64,000 nucleotides of DNA, taken from Rutpela maculata (taxonomy: Eukaryota; Arthropoda; Insecta; Coleoptera; Cerambycidae). Each line of letters opens with the position of its first letter. The stretch's first letter is position 1. The stretch covers positions 17,667,179 to 17,731,178 of the forward strand of contig OW386286.2 of assembly GCA_936432065.2 (NCBI GenBank), written 5' to 3'. Shown here one piece after another: positions 22,154-32,455 of this stretch. The notes under the pieces were generated by a model, which saw only the letters and a program-made list of their open reading frames with translations, was not told the DNA's origin and did no database searches. The position numbers and the translations under genes were made by a program.

Positions 22154-22576
22154 TTTGGTTCAATAAACACCTGCACTCAGAAGTCAAATGAGACTAGCTA
22201 GATAGAATTTAAAATGGTGTGTAAATCTCTTATGGCGCGCAAGTTGTACTGGCGCCCGTAAATCCATGCACGTATAAACCTGGCATCACGACCACAAAAT
22301 AGTTAAAAATTTTCGAAATTTAATATGGCTGCTCCAATACTGCGATCAAAGTAAAGTGTCGCTTCTACTGCTAGGAGCTTCAAATTTGACATAGAAAGAG
22401 TAGACCCTCAATAAGTTAGAACGTGTTTCAGGTTCTCTAAAATTTAAATAGTGGCCTAAAATTTAGTTTTGATCGCAGAAATGAGAGAAAAATAAATATT
22501 ATTCAGTGTATTTATTATAGTATGTTTTGGGTACTGTTCAGGTAAATCAATTATCTAACGATGGATTTTTGTTACC

Positions 22577-23030
22577 AGCGGATATCTCGCAGACAAACAT
22601 ATTTATATATGCAGCGAGACAGGCAGCTTTGGGGGCTCTAGCCAAACAAAGTGACCTCCAAGGTTTTGACTGAGCTCTGCGAACGCAACTCAGTCAAACT
22701 CAAGGGACATAGTGGTATGGAGGGCAACGAAAAAGCAGATTGCCTGATGGGAGAAGGAGCAGAAACTGCCTTCCCTCTTCCAGCCTTCGGTATGCCAAGG
22801 AATCTGATTCAATCAGAGCTACGAGAGAGAGCCTTTAACCGTCTTTACCGTAAAGTGGTTGCTTGGGCTCGATAAAGAAACAATGAGAAGGATGGTAGGC
22901 CTAATAACAGGACACTGTTTTCTGAACAAGCACCTACATACAATGAGGTTAAGAGACGATACTATTTGAGCATATGTAGAGTGGAGGATGAAACCATCAC
23001 TCATATATTCATTAAATATGTGAGGAAGGA
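22577..23030 (+). pseudogene. LINE ORF2 C-terminal remnant (RNase H and zinc-knuckle region)
   Basis: 22577-22648 reads a degraded version of the YICSDSQAALKAL motif. After a frameshift, 22651-22875 carries KLKGHSGMEGNEKADCLMGE, the classic RNase H active-site block (GHSG.EGNEKAD.LA) of I/Jockey-group LINEs, where the Asp is a metal ligand. Further pieces resemble RMVGLITGHC and ICRVEDETITHIF, the region after RNase H with CxxC...H-x4-C remains. Two frameshifts and an in-frame stop at 22873 make it dead. Confidence 0.7.
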
Positions 23031-23282
23031 AAAACTTTGTTTTATTCTGAGACGAAATGACCCAGTGTGACCATTTTGAAGCCTGAGGCCAAATATTGTT
23101 AGACTTATGTCCTAGTGAGACACGGGTATAATTGTTAGTTATTTCATAAGAGGATGTGCGAGATCGATTTTTTACGAAACAGTTGCTACCTAGTACATAG
23201 GTATTTTCTGGCAAAATATTTCATTTTATCCTGTAATTTATTCTTACTATACCAGGTTTGAATTCGGTCTAAAAATCATCTT

Positions 23283-23552
23283 CTATCTTCTGACAATCAT
23301 CGATGATATACATTTCAGTGAATATTTTTCATCATCTGTAAAAAGGAGTTGGTGGTTTTGAATTATAGAACTTAAGTTGTTGATAAATAAAGAAAACAAC
23401 AGTTGACTCAAATTAGATCCTTGAGGGACTTCTGACTTATGAGGAATTATATTCGTTATGTAAAACATACTACGGCCTCTCGTGTAAAATACAAATCGAT
23501 AAAGTATGTAATGTTTTCTAAAAACATGTTTTGTTAATAACAGCCTACCCAA
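23283..23552 (-). pseudogene. LINE reverse transcriptase fragment
   Basis: The minus strand reads SEVPQGSNLSQLLFSLFINN and then, about 15 residues later, LLFTDDEKYS. These are RT motif B (VPQGSxLGPLLFxLFINDL) and the catalytic FADD motif, mutated here to FTDD. Upstream, KHYILYRF and YTRGRSMF fit the region before motif B in Jockey-like elements. It is only about 90 codons and lies opposite in orientation to the RNase H piece at 22577-23030, so the two pieces are either different insertions or an inverted rearrangement. Confidence 0.7.
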
Positions 23553-23662
23553 TTTTTCTTTTTTTTTTTTTTTTAACTTTTTTGAGTACTCTCGTTTCTT
23601 AGAATCTCAAGAAATTGGGTTCATATATTCCTGAGCGGTGAATATTTTAATTGAACTTTATT

Positions 23663-24435
23663 AAGGTGGAGTGGGGTAAGTGGGGATCTGTGGCAAGTGG
23701 GTATATTTATTATAATTTGTGAAAAAAGTCCTATTTGTAAATTTAACCCACAGAAGATTGTTCTTCAGACCTCCATGCAGCTGCAACGTATTGGGTATAA
23801 ATTTTAGAACATTTTTAAGGCATCAATTTGTTCCTTTTGAAATTGTCTACATTTGATAGAGATTTTCAAGTTGTCTTCAAAGAATTCAAAATTTTTTGTC
23901 TATGAAAGCAGATTATATAGGATCAAACTTTCAAGACTGCTGATGTTGTATGTTACTAATGTTACTTCCTGTAATTTTAAAAAAAATTATTACCCTGTTT
24001 GTCAAGTTTAGCCCCATAGTTCCCACTTGCCCCACTATTTTTGTTAACGGGGCAAGTGGGGACTAGTCCTAGTAGTAAAAATACCTTAACTTAACTTAAG
24101 TTCGAAACTCCCATAATTTTGGGAATATTTTAGATTTGAAAAAAACGTTTTGTAGCTAAAACCGTGCAGATTAATCTACTTGGCCCAATTTCATATGAAA
24201 AGTAGAGATGAAAAACCCACTTGCCCCAGTCACTGGGGCAAGTGGGGATTAGTCTTTGTAGTAAAAATACCTTGAGTTCGAAACTCCTATAATTTTGGGA
24301 ATATTTTAGATTTGAAAAAAAAAGTTTTGTAGCTAAAACCCTGTAGATTAATCCACTTGCCCCAATTGAGAATCTAACTATTCATATGAAAAATAGAGAT
24401 GAAAAACCCACTTGCTCCAGTCACCGGGGTAAGTG
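23663..24435. repeat. GGGGCAAGTGGGG repeat with two tandem units
   Basis: The box GGGGYAAGTGGGG occurs at 23670, 24049, 24235 and 24426, and its complement CCCACTTGCCCC at several points between. Two direct units of 186 bp (24049-24234) and 191 bp (24235-24425) share TAGTAAAAATACCTT, AAACTCCYATAATTTTGGGA and TTTTGTAGCTAAAACC. It is probably a non-autonomous element whose inner unit was duplicated. It is non-coding. Confidence 0.7.
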
Positions 24436-24439
24436 GGCG

Positions 24440-24710
24440 CAGTGGCGCAGCCAGAAAATTCATCGGGGGGGGGGGCAATAGAACCGGCCTCCCCAGAGGA
24501 TGAGGATTTTTTCAGAAAATGGTTGAAAACGGATGTGTATGTAGATTCCTCTACTAGATAATATTGGCATTAATTACAAAATATTTATTTCAAGGGATAA
24601 TTTGGATACTGCTTTGTACTAATAGAGATTATGCTTCTTTATTTTTTGGCTCATGGAAGACGGCTTGGGGGGGCCCGGGCCCCATGGCTCCCCCCCTGGC
24701 TGCGCCCATG
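24440..24710. mobile_element. 271-bp hAT-like MITE with perfect 8-bp target duplication
   Basis: It is flanked by AGTGGGCG at 24432-24439 and AGTGGGCG at 24711-24718. The ends are CAGTGGCGCAGCCAG and the inverse of CATGGGCGCAGCCAG, followed inside by long G and C runs. Elements with this GGCGCAGCCAG end are familiar from many insect genomes. The 8-bp duplication fits hAT. It is inserted in the repeat at 23663-24435. Confidence 0.88.
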
Positions 24711-24739
24711 AGTGGGCGCAGGTGAATTTACAGAACTGA

Positions 24740-25242
24740 TTTTTTTTTTTTAGAACACTATGTAAAATTAATAAAAACAATGTATGGGTATTTTGTGAAT
24801 ATAACATACTATTGCTTGTTCAAAACGCACTACTGTACATCTATTTTTCATAAACCTAAAATGGATACGGTGTAAACATGAACAAATAACGAATTCAGAC
24901 TTATAACCGAGTTACCGAAAAAGTCAATGTCGGCGTACCGAATTTTTCGCCTTTGGTGTCACACGTTGTCGGTGACCTGATTTTTTCATTTTTTTGTTTA
25001 AATTTTAAAATAAATTCTTTTATTAAAAATCTGATTTCGTATTGTAACCCACATAAGTGTTAACCTTATGAGGATCTTTTGACAGATAAAGACTCTGTCC
25101 CTGTTTTTAGCATTTCCCGATCATAAAGATATATGTGAATAAGCCAGTGCATGATAAATGTTTAAAATTCTGGATTCATATTGTTTTTTAACACAAAATA
25201 TGAATTATGCGCGCGAAATCAAAGAAATTTTAAATAATATAA
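24740..25242. other. no gene seen
   Basis: AT-rich sequence between the MITE and the candidate exon. If the exon is real this is intron. Confidence 0.4.
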
Positions 25243-25303
25243 TTACGTAATTAAATAAAGACAAAGCAGACGAAAAACTATGTACTTAACATTCTTACCC
25301 ATT

Positions 25304-25530
25304 TGTCTCTTCGCCGCCACTGGCAGTAATTGCGGTAATTTTCTCTTCAAATTACGATCCATCGATGTGTAAATTGTGACCAAGCGACTGTAATGACCAA
25401 ATATATTATAAATTTTGTAACCGGAGGGACCAATTATTAACCAACCGTTTATTAACAATGTCTGAAGCAGTTCGGACTCCATTGAATTGAGTTCCACAAA
25501 GGATGCGGAGAGGCCTGTGTCGTCTGTCAG
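25304..25530 (-). CDS. candidate host exon, product not recognised
   Basis: The minus strand is open from about 25530 to 25243 with normal complexity and balanced codon use. It contains ELNSMESELLQTLLINGWLI, GPSGYKIYNIFGHYSRLVTI and NLKRKLPQLLPVAAKRQM. At 25303/25304 the frame meets GG|GTAAGAATG, a strong 5' splice donor, after which the sequence turns AT-rich like an intron; hence the end chosen here. A plausible acceptor (AGCTGACAG or CGAG) lies near 25525-25535 but has a weak pyrimidine tract. I cannot name a family, and no second exon is identifiable in the window. It is the only non-transposon segment that looks coding. Confidence 0.4.
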
Positions 25531-26199
25531 CTCGTATTTAATTATATATTAGCCGTCGTGGTGGGTACTTGGCATCAAAGAGAGTGTAATGAGCGTGTGC
25601 GTCTTTCAAATCGAAAAGCGAAGGAATATAATTCAACTTATTTTCTTTTAATGGAGGTATTAGAATGACTCAACGTATAAACACATGCTCATCGCTTTGC
25701 TCCTTTTTTGACGTGTGGAAAACAGAAATCGTCGAGTCGGGCAGTGCTTGAATAAGATATATTATAATTATAATTTTTTTGATAGATAGAATATTGCCTA
25801 TGTCGAGCGCTTGGTAGGCGCAATAATGATACTGTCATACGTGCCATACAGCAAAGAGAGAGAATAATTCGTGAATCACAAAACGTCTGCGTCTGTTAAG
25901 TAAATTTGATTTATTTAATTAAAAGTATTGTAGGGATACATTTTTTTAACACTATATTACATTTTATAAACGTTTCACAAATAGGTTTATAAGCTGTTTG
26001 ATTCATTCACTGGCTTTGATATAATAATTTAAACTGTGTTGAATGCCATTATTTATTAGTATTTTACCTAACACAAATTCATTCTAGATTTTCAAGGAGT
26101 TACTTCGGTGACTTGAGAAGCGGTAAGAAAACATTTTTTTTTTAAGTTTCCAATATATATCTTCTAAGTCTCATAACTGAGATATTTCCTTCAGATTCA

Positions 26200-26243
26200 A
26201 ATCTCTTATTGAAAGAAAAGTTGATTTCTTTCAATAAGAGATT
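26200..26243. repeat. perfect 19-bp hairpin
   Basis: AATCTCTTATTGAAAGAAA (26200-26218) pairs perfectly with 26225-26243 across a 6-nt loop (AGTTGA). It is too short for a typical insect pre-miRNA and lacks flanking pairing that I can see. It may be a tiny foldback or a regulatory hairpin. Confidence 0.75.
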
Positions 26244-28333
26244 GTTTTGTTTTAGTTCTGAGTTTAGTTCCTTGGGTATATCATTTTCAGTTTTTAGACC
26301 ATCTATTATAGTCTTGCTCTCAGTTTTTCTTCAAGTTTCTCATTATTTGTCAAGTCTTGTCTCAGTTTTGCTTCCAAGAGTTTGTACTATTTGCCTAAAG
26401 TGTCCCCTAGTGGTGACATTATATGACGTGATATATTAAAAACATAAAATCATAAAGTGGTAGGTATACTATATAAACTTATTATTATAATACTAAAATA
26501 TTTTTTAAACCACTGGAACATATATTTCACGCATTTTATACGTTCTGATATCTATTGGACTATTCTAGTTAATGAACGATGTATTTTATATCAAAGATTA
26601 AAACTTGTAATAAAATTTAGATTAATGATATTACCAAGATAAAAATAAAAGAAATATGTTTATTGGTGGTTTATGACCGACATATTTTATACAAATAATT
26701 AATACATACTACAAATAATATGAAGTCTTTGCTAATTGTTGATTTAACGTATATATTTACAGTTTATTTAAAATGTCTTTTAAATCAAGATTTTCTACCT
26801 TGGGTAGTTATTTGTTCACTTTTACCCCGACCTTAGTTCAATTAACTGGATGACACGACGGTGAAATTTTATTTCAAAAGTTTTAGCGGCCTTTTTTGAA
26901 GGCGGTTAAATTTTAAAAAATATCTAACTACCCAAGGAACGATTTAAAAGTCATTTGGACCTTGAGGAGGTTTTAAGAAAGATTTGTCAGGGTTGGGAAA
27001 TAGTCTTGTGTTTTATTGATGTTGTAGTTAAGGCCTTTTAGGCTTCAAGTATACTTACTCTTATGTAGTAAGTTTTAAAGCATTCTGTAAGACGCAATTA
27101 TAAAGCTAATTTGCTTCTAGGATATGTGTTTGTAATGGGTTTATCATACCTACATAAAACTCTCCATAAAGATAATTAGTTTTATTAACGTCTTAAATTC
27201 CATTTAGATTTAAAGAGGCTTTAAATTCTTCTTTATGGTTTTAACATAATTGTAAAAAGTACATTTTAAATCCTTTTTAAAACCAGACATTTTCAATGCC
27301 TATTAGTACTTATTAAAGGCCATTACAAAACTAGACTCTTAAAACATCCTTGACAAATGTTGTGATGAAACCGTTATGAAGACAAAAAGGCCTCTATAAA
27401 TCTAAAAGGCAAATTTTAATTCCATAAAAACACTTTCTAAAACCTCAATACAACATTTATTATAAAAATAATAAACAATATGTCTGTCTGAAGCGGCGTT
27501 GATGCATGTGTGTGTGTTAATTAAAAGCATTTCACGACTTACTGATGTGTAATTATGTCTTTTTTGGAAGAAATTATTTTGAGGTTAAGTTTTACGTTTT
27601 TTGTATCAAATGTCAACGCGGTTCGTCTTGGAGGTGGTTCTTTTAAATCCCAAACGTTTTATAACAGCTTTTATCAAGTCCATGTGATCTTCGCCAAGTG
27701 AATTTGCATTTATGTAAGGAAGGAATTATTTGTGACAGTATACAAAAAGACTAAAAGGACTTCATTTAGAGTAAATGTTCTAGGTCATTACCATTATTAG
27801 AATATATAGTTTAATGAGAGGACTGTAAAATGACAATTAGGTTTTTAGTTTGTCGGCCATGTTTTTCTTGTTATATAAAAATAGTCAAGGTCAATCTCAC
27901 AATTATAATTATTAATAATTATCACTTTTTCCTTAGCAAATTAAGGTAGAATTACAAGAAATGACTGAAAATTACCGTGTGAACCGAGAAGCAGCCTACT
28001 TTTTTGAATTTGCTGATTACGCGTCTGTGCAAATTTTGTATGGATATTAAAATTATTATTATTTCGATAAACTGCCGTTGGTTTTAATTTTTTTGTCGTA
28101 CCTGATGTCTTTTTATTACCTTTTAAATCGGCCTTAGGCAGGTTATAGTGCCACTCTACGCTTTATACATTTCAAATTCCATTTTATCGTCAATAAGTCT
28201 GATGGTGTGTTAAATCAGTTTAGAAAAAATAAATGCAATAATAAAATTATTTGAATTCCTTCGTGGACATTCTTATAGCTTCTCAATTCTAAAATGGACT
28301 TATAAGAGTTTTAAAAACCAGTTTTAAGGTAGC
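26244..28333. other. AT-rich stretch with inverted boxes, no gene
   Basis: About 2 kb of low-complexity sequence, with an inverted pair CTACCTTGGGTAGTTA (26797) and AACTACCCAAGGAACG (26928) and many AAAGGC / GCCTTT words, possibly an old degenerate element. No frame is supported as coding. Confidence 0.45.
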
Positions 28334-28341
28334 CTTCTAGG
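28334..28341 (+). repeat. 8-bp target duplication, left
   Basis: CTTCTAGG directly before the hAT element. The identical octamer follows it at 30062-30069. Confidence 0.9.
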
Positions 28342-30061
28342 TAATGATGCCGCCGAGACGAGACATTTCTCGGTCTCGTCTCGTCTTGTCTCGACTTTTC
28401 GAGACAAGGCCAAATGTTTTGCTCGTTTCGAAAAATCAAGACGAGACGAGATTTTTAAAGTCGAGATCTCGCCGACACGAGACGAGATCGAGAATTTCTC
28501 GACTTTTTTTTGTTGTAAAATTGTTCTACATTTGACCTTTGAATAAATAATATAAACTTGAATTAAATTGAGAATATAAATATTAATAAGACAGATTCAT
28601 CAATCATGTCTGTATCGTATTACGCCCTGCCATTTTTTACTGGTGCTACGTCTTGGAAATGAATATAATTCAGGCAAGTGTAATGTTGCCGACTTCCGTA
28701 TTTCTTAAGCTGAGTTCGGCTTGCACACACGGTACTATAGTGGAGTGAGAGTGGATTTTCATCACGTGATCACAGAGTAAAAATTGCGAGTTGTATTTAT
28801 TCGAACGCTCGAACTACTGTCAAAAGGTATTTTCTCGCCAAACCTTTAATGATTTAGATTTATTTGTAACTTATTATGATCAGTTACATAAACAATTATG
28901 AATAATATAATTTTGCCTGTGATTCATTTTGCATGGGAAATGTATTTCGAGAATGATTCTTCTTCAGAAGAAAATATTTTAGAAAAAGTGGACAATTATG
29001 CAGAGCTGACTGTTCCAGATATGACTGACTATCAGTTTAAAATGCATTTTCGGATTCCTCAAACTCATTCGAAGATTTACTTCTTAAAGTTAATAACTTA
29101 AATATGCATCATAGTAATACGTATAATAATAATATAATAATAAATAGGCCGACGTTAAATAAAAAGATAAAAAAAAAGAAAGAAAAAAAATATAATAATA
29201 ACGCCTCTATGAAATCTAAACTCACTGGTATTATTTTGCAATAATATTAAATTGTTATGTTTGATAACAACACTGGAGAATGGGTATTAGATGAAATACT
29301 TTCCAGCAAGCATTAATTAACAATTCGTACACGTACTCCCAACATTCGCCAAACCAAAAAACGTCAAGTTAATTAAATGTCAAATTCTACTTTATTTTTC
29401 GAACTTTGGCTTCACAAAGGTGGGTCTTGAGGAGTGAACTCTTCACTACACTCCGAAATGCCTGAACGCTAAAATACTGCAAATTTCACTCCTAATGCCA
29501 AAAGCCGAACGGAAATAGTACTCTTGGAGTGAAGAGCGTTAAAAGAGTGCGTAAGTCGAACTCAGCTTTAGAAATGGTTGTTCGAAATATTTGCAATTAA
29601 TCTTATATATTTACTTACTATAGAAACTAGCAACAACGTATATATTTTCAGTATAATACGAACTTGATTAATTTAAATTATTAAATCTCATATCTTCTTA
29701 GAGTATACGGTATAGAGGCAAAAAAAAATTTTTAAATATGGAGAAAATTAAAATTCACAATATTTCAAATAGGTCTTTTAGTTAAAGGTACGTTTAAAAA
29801 TAAACAAAAGTCAAATATTCATATAAATTGAAGTGTAAATTTATAAATTAAATAAATAGAAATATTTCACTTGTGAAAAAAAAAGGAAAAAATGGGAAAT
29901 TTCACATTTGTCGAGACGAGACGAGATCCCGACCTCGAGACGAGATTTTGGGCAGACGAGAATATGTCGAGACGAGATGGCTGAAAAATCTCGTCCCGAC
30001 AATGTCGAGACGAGACGAGAAAACCCAATTTCTCGACGAGACGAGTCTCGCGGCAACACTA
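28342..30061. mobile_element. hAT-superfamily element with GAGACGAG subterminal arrays
   Basis: The right end read inward is TAGTGTTGCCGCGAGACTCG and the left end is TAATGATGCCGCCGAGACG: diverged terminal inverted repeats of the hAT type. The flanking octamer CTTCTAGG is duplicated exactly. Inside each end lies about 150 bp of overlapping CGAGACGAGAC/GTCTCGTCTCG words in both orientations (28350-28505, 29910-30050). Dense short repeats near the ends are known in hAT elements as transposase binding sites. No hAT transposase is encoded. The middle carries a Harbinger-like coding fragment and a SINE-like tail (29146-29175). Confidence 0.88.
28880..29101 (+). pseudogene. Harbinger-like transposase N-terminal fragment inside the hAT element
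   Basis: The frame reads ENILEKVDNYAELTVPDMTD and then YQFKMHFRIPQTHSKIYFLK. The N-Y-x-E-x-T-V-P-x-x-T-D-x-x-F-x-x-H-F-R-(L/M) pattern is the conserved N-terminal segment of another branch of PIF/Harbinger transposases. Only about 65 codons remain, with no catalytic part and a stop at 29099-29101. It may be captured sequence or an older insertion carried by the hAT element. Confidence 0.5.
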
Positions 30062-30069
30062 CTTCTAGG
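30062..30069 (+). repeat. 8-bp target duplication, right
   Basis: CTTCTAGG, identical to 28334-28341. Confidence 0.9.
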
Positions 30070-30359
30070 TGTTTTCTAGAAATGCAGGAAATTAATAAAA
30101 AAGCTTCCGACAGCTTTAAAATAGGTTTTAAGAAAGGTTTTAAGACGGCCCGAACAAGGGTTTCTAGAGCGGCACTATGCTTCACTAAGGAGTTTTATGA
30201 TGGAATTTAAAAAGGCCTTAACAGTCTTCATGAGGGTGGGCCCGTTTAGTCCGTAAGTCGATTTATGATGGTATTAAGGATATTGTTACAGCAAAATAGA
30301 TTTTTCAAGGCATTTTATAAATAGCACCCTGTTATATATTTAAGAAACTAAAATTTTTC

Positions 30360-30362
<3 letters not shown>
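30070..30362. other. no gene seen
   Basis: Continuation of the sequence interrupted by the hAT element, with TTTTAAG / GGCC words similar in style to 26800-28330. Confidence 0.4.
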
Positions 30363-30395
<33 letters not shown>

Positions 30396-30396
30396 A

Positions 30397-30460
<64 letters not shown>
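30363..30460 (+). repeat. (GAT)n microsatellite
   Basis: About 33 GAT trinucleotides with one interruption (GATAATGAT). The poly-isoleucine frame through it on the minus strand is an artefact. Confidence 0.95.
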
Positions 30461-30461
<1 letters not shown>

Positions 30462-30989
30462 ACCATTATGGGATCTCCGGCGAGTCATAACTTGCAGTTT
30501 GGGAAAGATTTCATAAAAATTGCTTAAGAAATGCATAATAATGATTGTATAAATATAAAACAACATGCATACGGGTCGAATAGGCCCGTTACATGTGCCG
30601 TATATTTTAAATAAATTTATATATATATATTAATATAGTGTTACTAAGCATTAGCAATTATCAAATCTGTTTTCATAATTTCTAACTGGAAAGTATTTAA
30701 ATCACCGACTAATATCCGGAAGAAGGGACATATCTGAAAACACACTCATATTGGACGTCACGTCATCTAACAGTATATCTCTGCGAGCGCAATGATTCGA
30801 ACATATAATTCGTGCAGTTTGCGGTTATTTCCTAAAATTATTTAGTTGTATTCGGTCTGTGATATTAAATTATAATGTGTATTTAAGTGTACCATATATT
30901 AAAGGGTTTAAATTGTTTTAAACATAACTGAAAAAGGTTATTTCAAAGGTCAATCGGATAATTTACGCCGTACTTCTGCCGGGTGTATG
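30461..30989. other. no gene seen
   Basis: AT-rich sequence without recognised structure. Confidence 0.45.
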
Positions 30990-31452
30990 CCATATGCTAC
31001 TGCGTCAGAAAAACATTAATAAATAAAAAACTATAAGTTCTAGATGAAAAAATTTTTTTTTAAAAATATTTTCCTGTATCTTGGCTTCGCTGCATGTATA
31101 TGATTTGCAAAAATAAAAAAATTTGTCGCTTAGTCAAAATATGAGTACATTTTTTACGAAGTAATCAGTTCATTGTTGTTTAAAGAAAACAATAATCGAT
31201 AGAAACAAAAAAGACAATTGGAAGCGCTTGTTTGTGTACTGGAAAAAATATTCAGATCGATAGCTCAATTAGATTTGAAGGTAAATGTTAAAAAACACGA
31301 TTTTTATAATCAATCAATTTCTCATGTTTTTTCGAAATAAAAAATATCTGTTCAACAAAAAAATATCGTAAATAGCCATTTCTTATGTAGAATTGTTCAC
31401 TTTATAAAAACTATAAGGTCCGGTCTGGTTCTACGCTAATTGTTTTTCTCGA
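30990..31452 (+). repeat. dispersed repeat D, copy 3
   Basis: It has TTCGCTGCATGTATATGATT, GCAAAAATAAAAAAATTTGT, GGAAGCGCTTGTTTGTG, AAAATATCGTAAA and GGTTCTACGCTAATTGTTTT in the same order as the copies at 8228 (reverse) and 11090. Confidence 0.55.
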
Positions 31453-32455
31453 GAACGGAGATACTTGTATGGTCTATTTCCCTCCACCATCAAGCGATTA
31501 CAAGGGCAATGTCCATAATTGGAATTAATTTAAAATGTAAACTAGTGCTGTGGCGTCTCCTGTTACATGACGTCACGCGTTGTTCGCGCGCCTAACGGAT
31601 TTATTCAAACTTTAATGTTGATTACCGTTTGTAAAAGAAAAAATAAGAAAAAAATCCTTTACACAGTGTGATTTGTATTAAGTAAAGATTCTAAAAATAC
31701 TAAAATTATATTTTTTGCACCGGGTCTATTAAGATCCTCCTACTTTTTTAAATTTTCATTTAAAAATGTCGCTTTGGTTTAAAGTTTAAACACATTCGAT
31801 TTCACCAACTCGTAACGGCGTGCTCTCTCATAAAGTACGTTTAATGAAAACGTGCATTCGGTCGTACACCGAATCCTATTTTCTTTTGTTTTTCTTGACA
31901 TTGTCAAAGTATTTTAAAGCAAGTGAGGTGTGAACAAAGCAGTATCGTGTTTCTTGTACACGTTCAAGAAACACGATTGTCGTTTGTTTTCCTGCAGAAC
32001 CTATACGTGATTTAGCCGAGGCAGCATGTCACGACGAAACGTTTCATGAAAGCAGGATAATCGACCGATGACATAAAGAATTTCAGTATTTCCAGATGAT
32101 GAGCTTGCAGGGGATACTTATCACATATCAACAAATTCAGAAGCTCATTACGTTGCAAAAACGGAGCGAAGCGGCTTTAAGGAGTTTGTCTGGAACTGAC
32201 ATTGATAACTCCTCGCAAGAAATGAAAAGGGGCATCATTTTTTACTAGCAGCAGGTGCTGATGATCAAAGTACCAACTTTTTCTTTATAGATATATTTTT
32301 CGTATTAAAATATGATATGCAAAATAGCAAAACAGTTAGCTAGTTTCCTCAATATTATGTTAAATAGAAATGTAAAAAGAAATGTATTTGCCATAAACAC
32401 TGTTACAAGAATAGAGATGATTTCGTCTATATGCAGAGTGTCTGATGTATATGTA
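31453..32455. other. no supported gene; contains a 13-bp perfect hairpin
   Basis: At 31944-31977, ATCGTGTTTCTTG pairs perfectly with CAAGAAACACGAT across an 8-nt loop. 32085-32250 has exon-like complexity (GATGAGCTTGCAGG, CGAAGCGGCTTTAAGG), but all frames stop early and no motif is recognisable. Confidence 0.4.

Larger units (their letters stand above)
18292..22281 (-). mobile_element. dead PIF/Harbinger transposon, invaded by other elements
   Basis: The ends are inverted repeats of about 45 bp: GGGTTTATACGTGCATGG with GGCGCCAGTA on the left, and the complement with AGGTTTATACGTGCATGG on the right. Flanking triplets AGC and GGC match at two of three bases. Inside are remains of both genes typical of this superfamily: a HARBI1-like transposase on the minus strand (three pieces, 20366-22153) and a MADF/Myb-type DNA-binding protein on the plus strand (19567-19685). 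A smaller Harbinger relative (18363-19349) and three GTCT elements are inserted in it. Confidence 0.8.

Noticed and set aside
30348..30566. Open frame with a long isoleucine run
   Set aside because: Translation of the (GAT)n microsatellite on the reverse strand.
31569..31590. CpG-rich word cluster as a promoter
   Set aside because: Only about 20 bp (GACGTCACGCGTTGTTCGCG) with no transcript-like sequence next to it.
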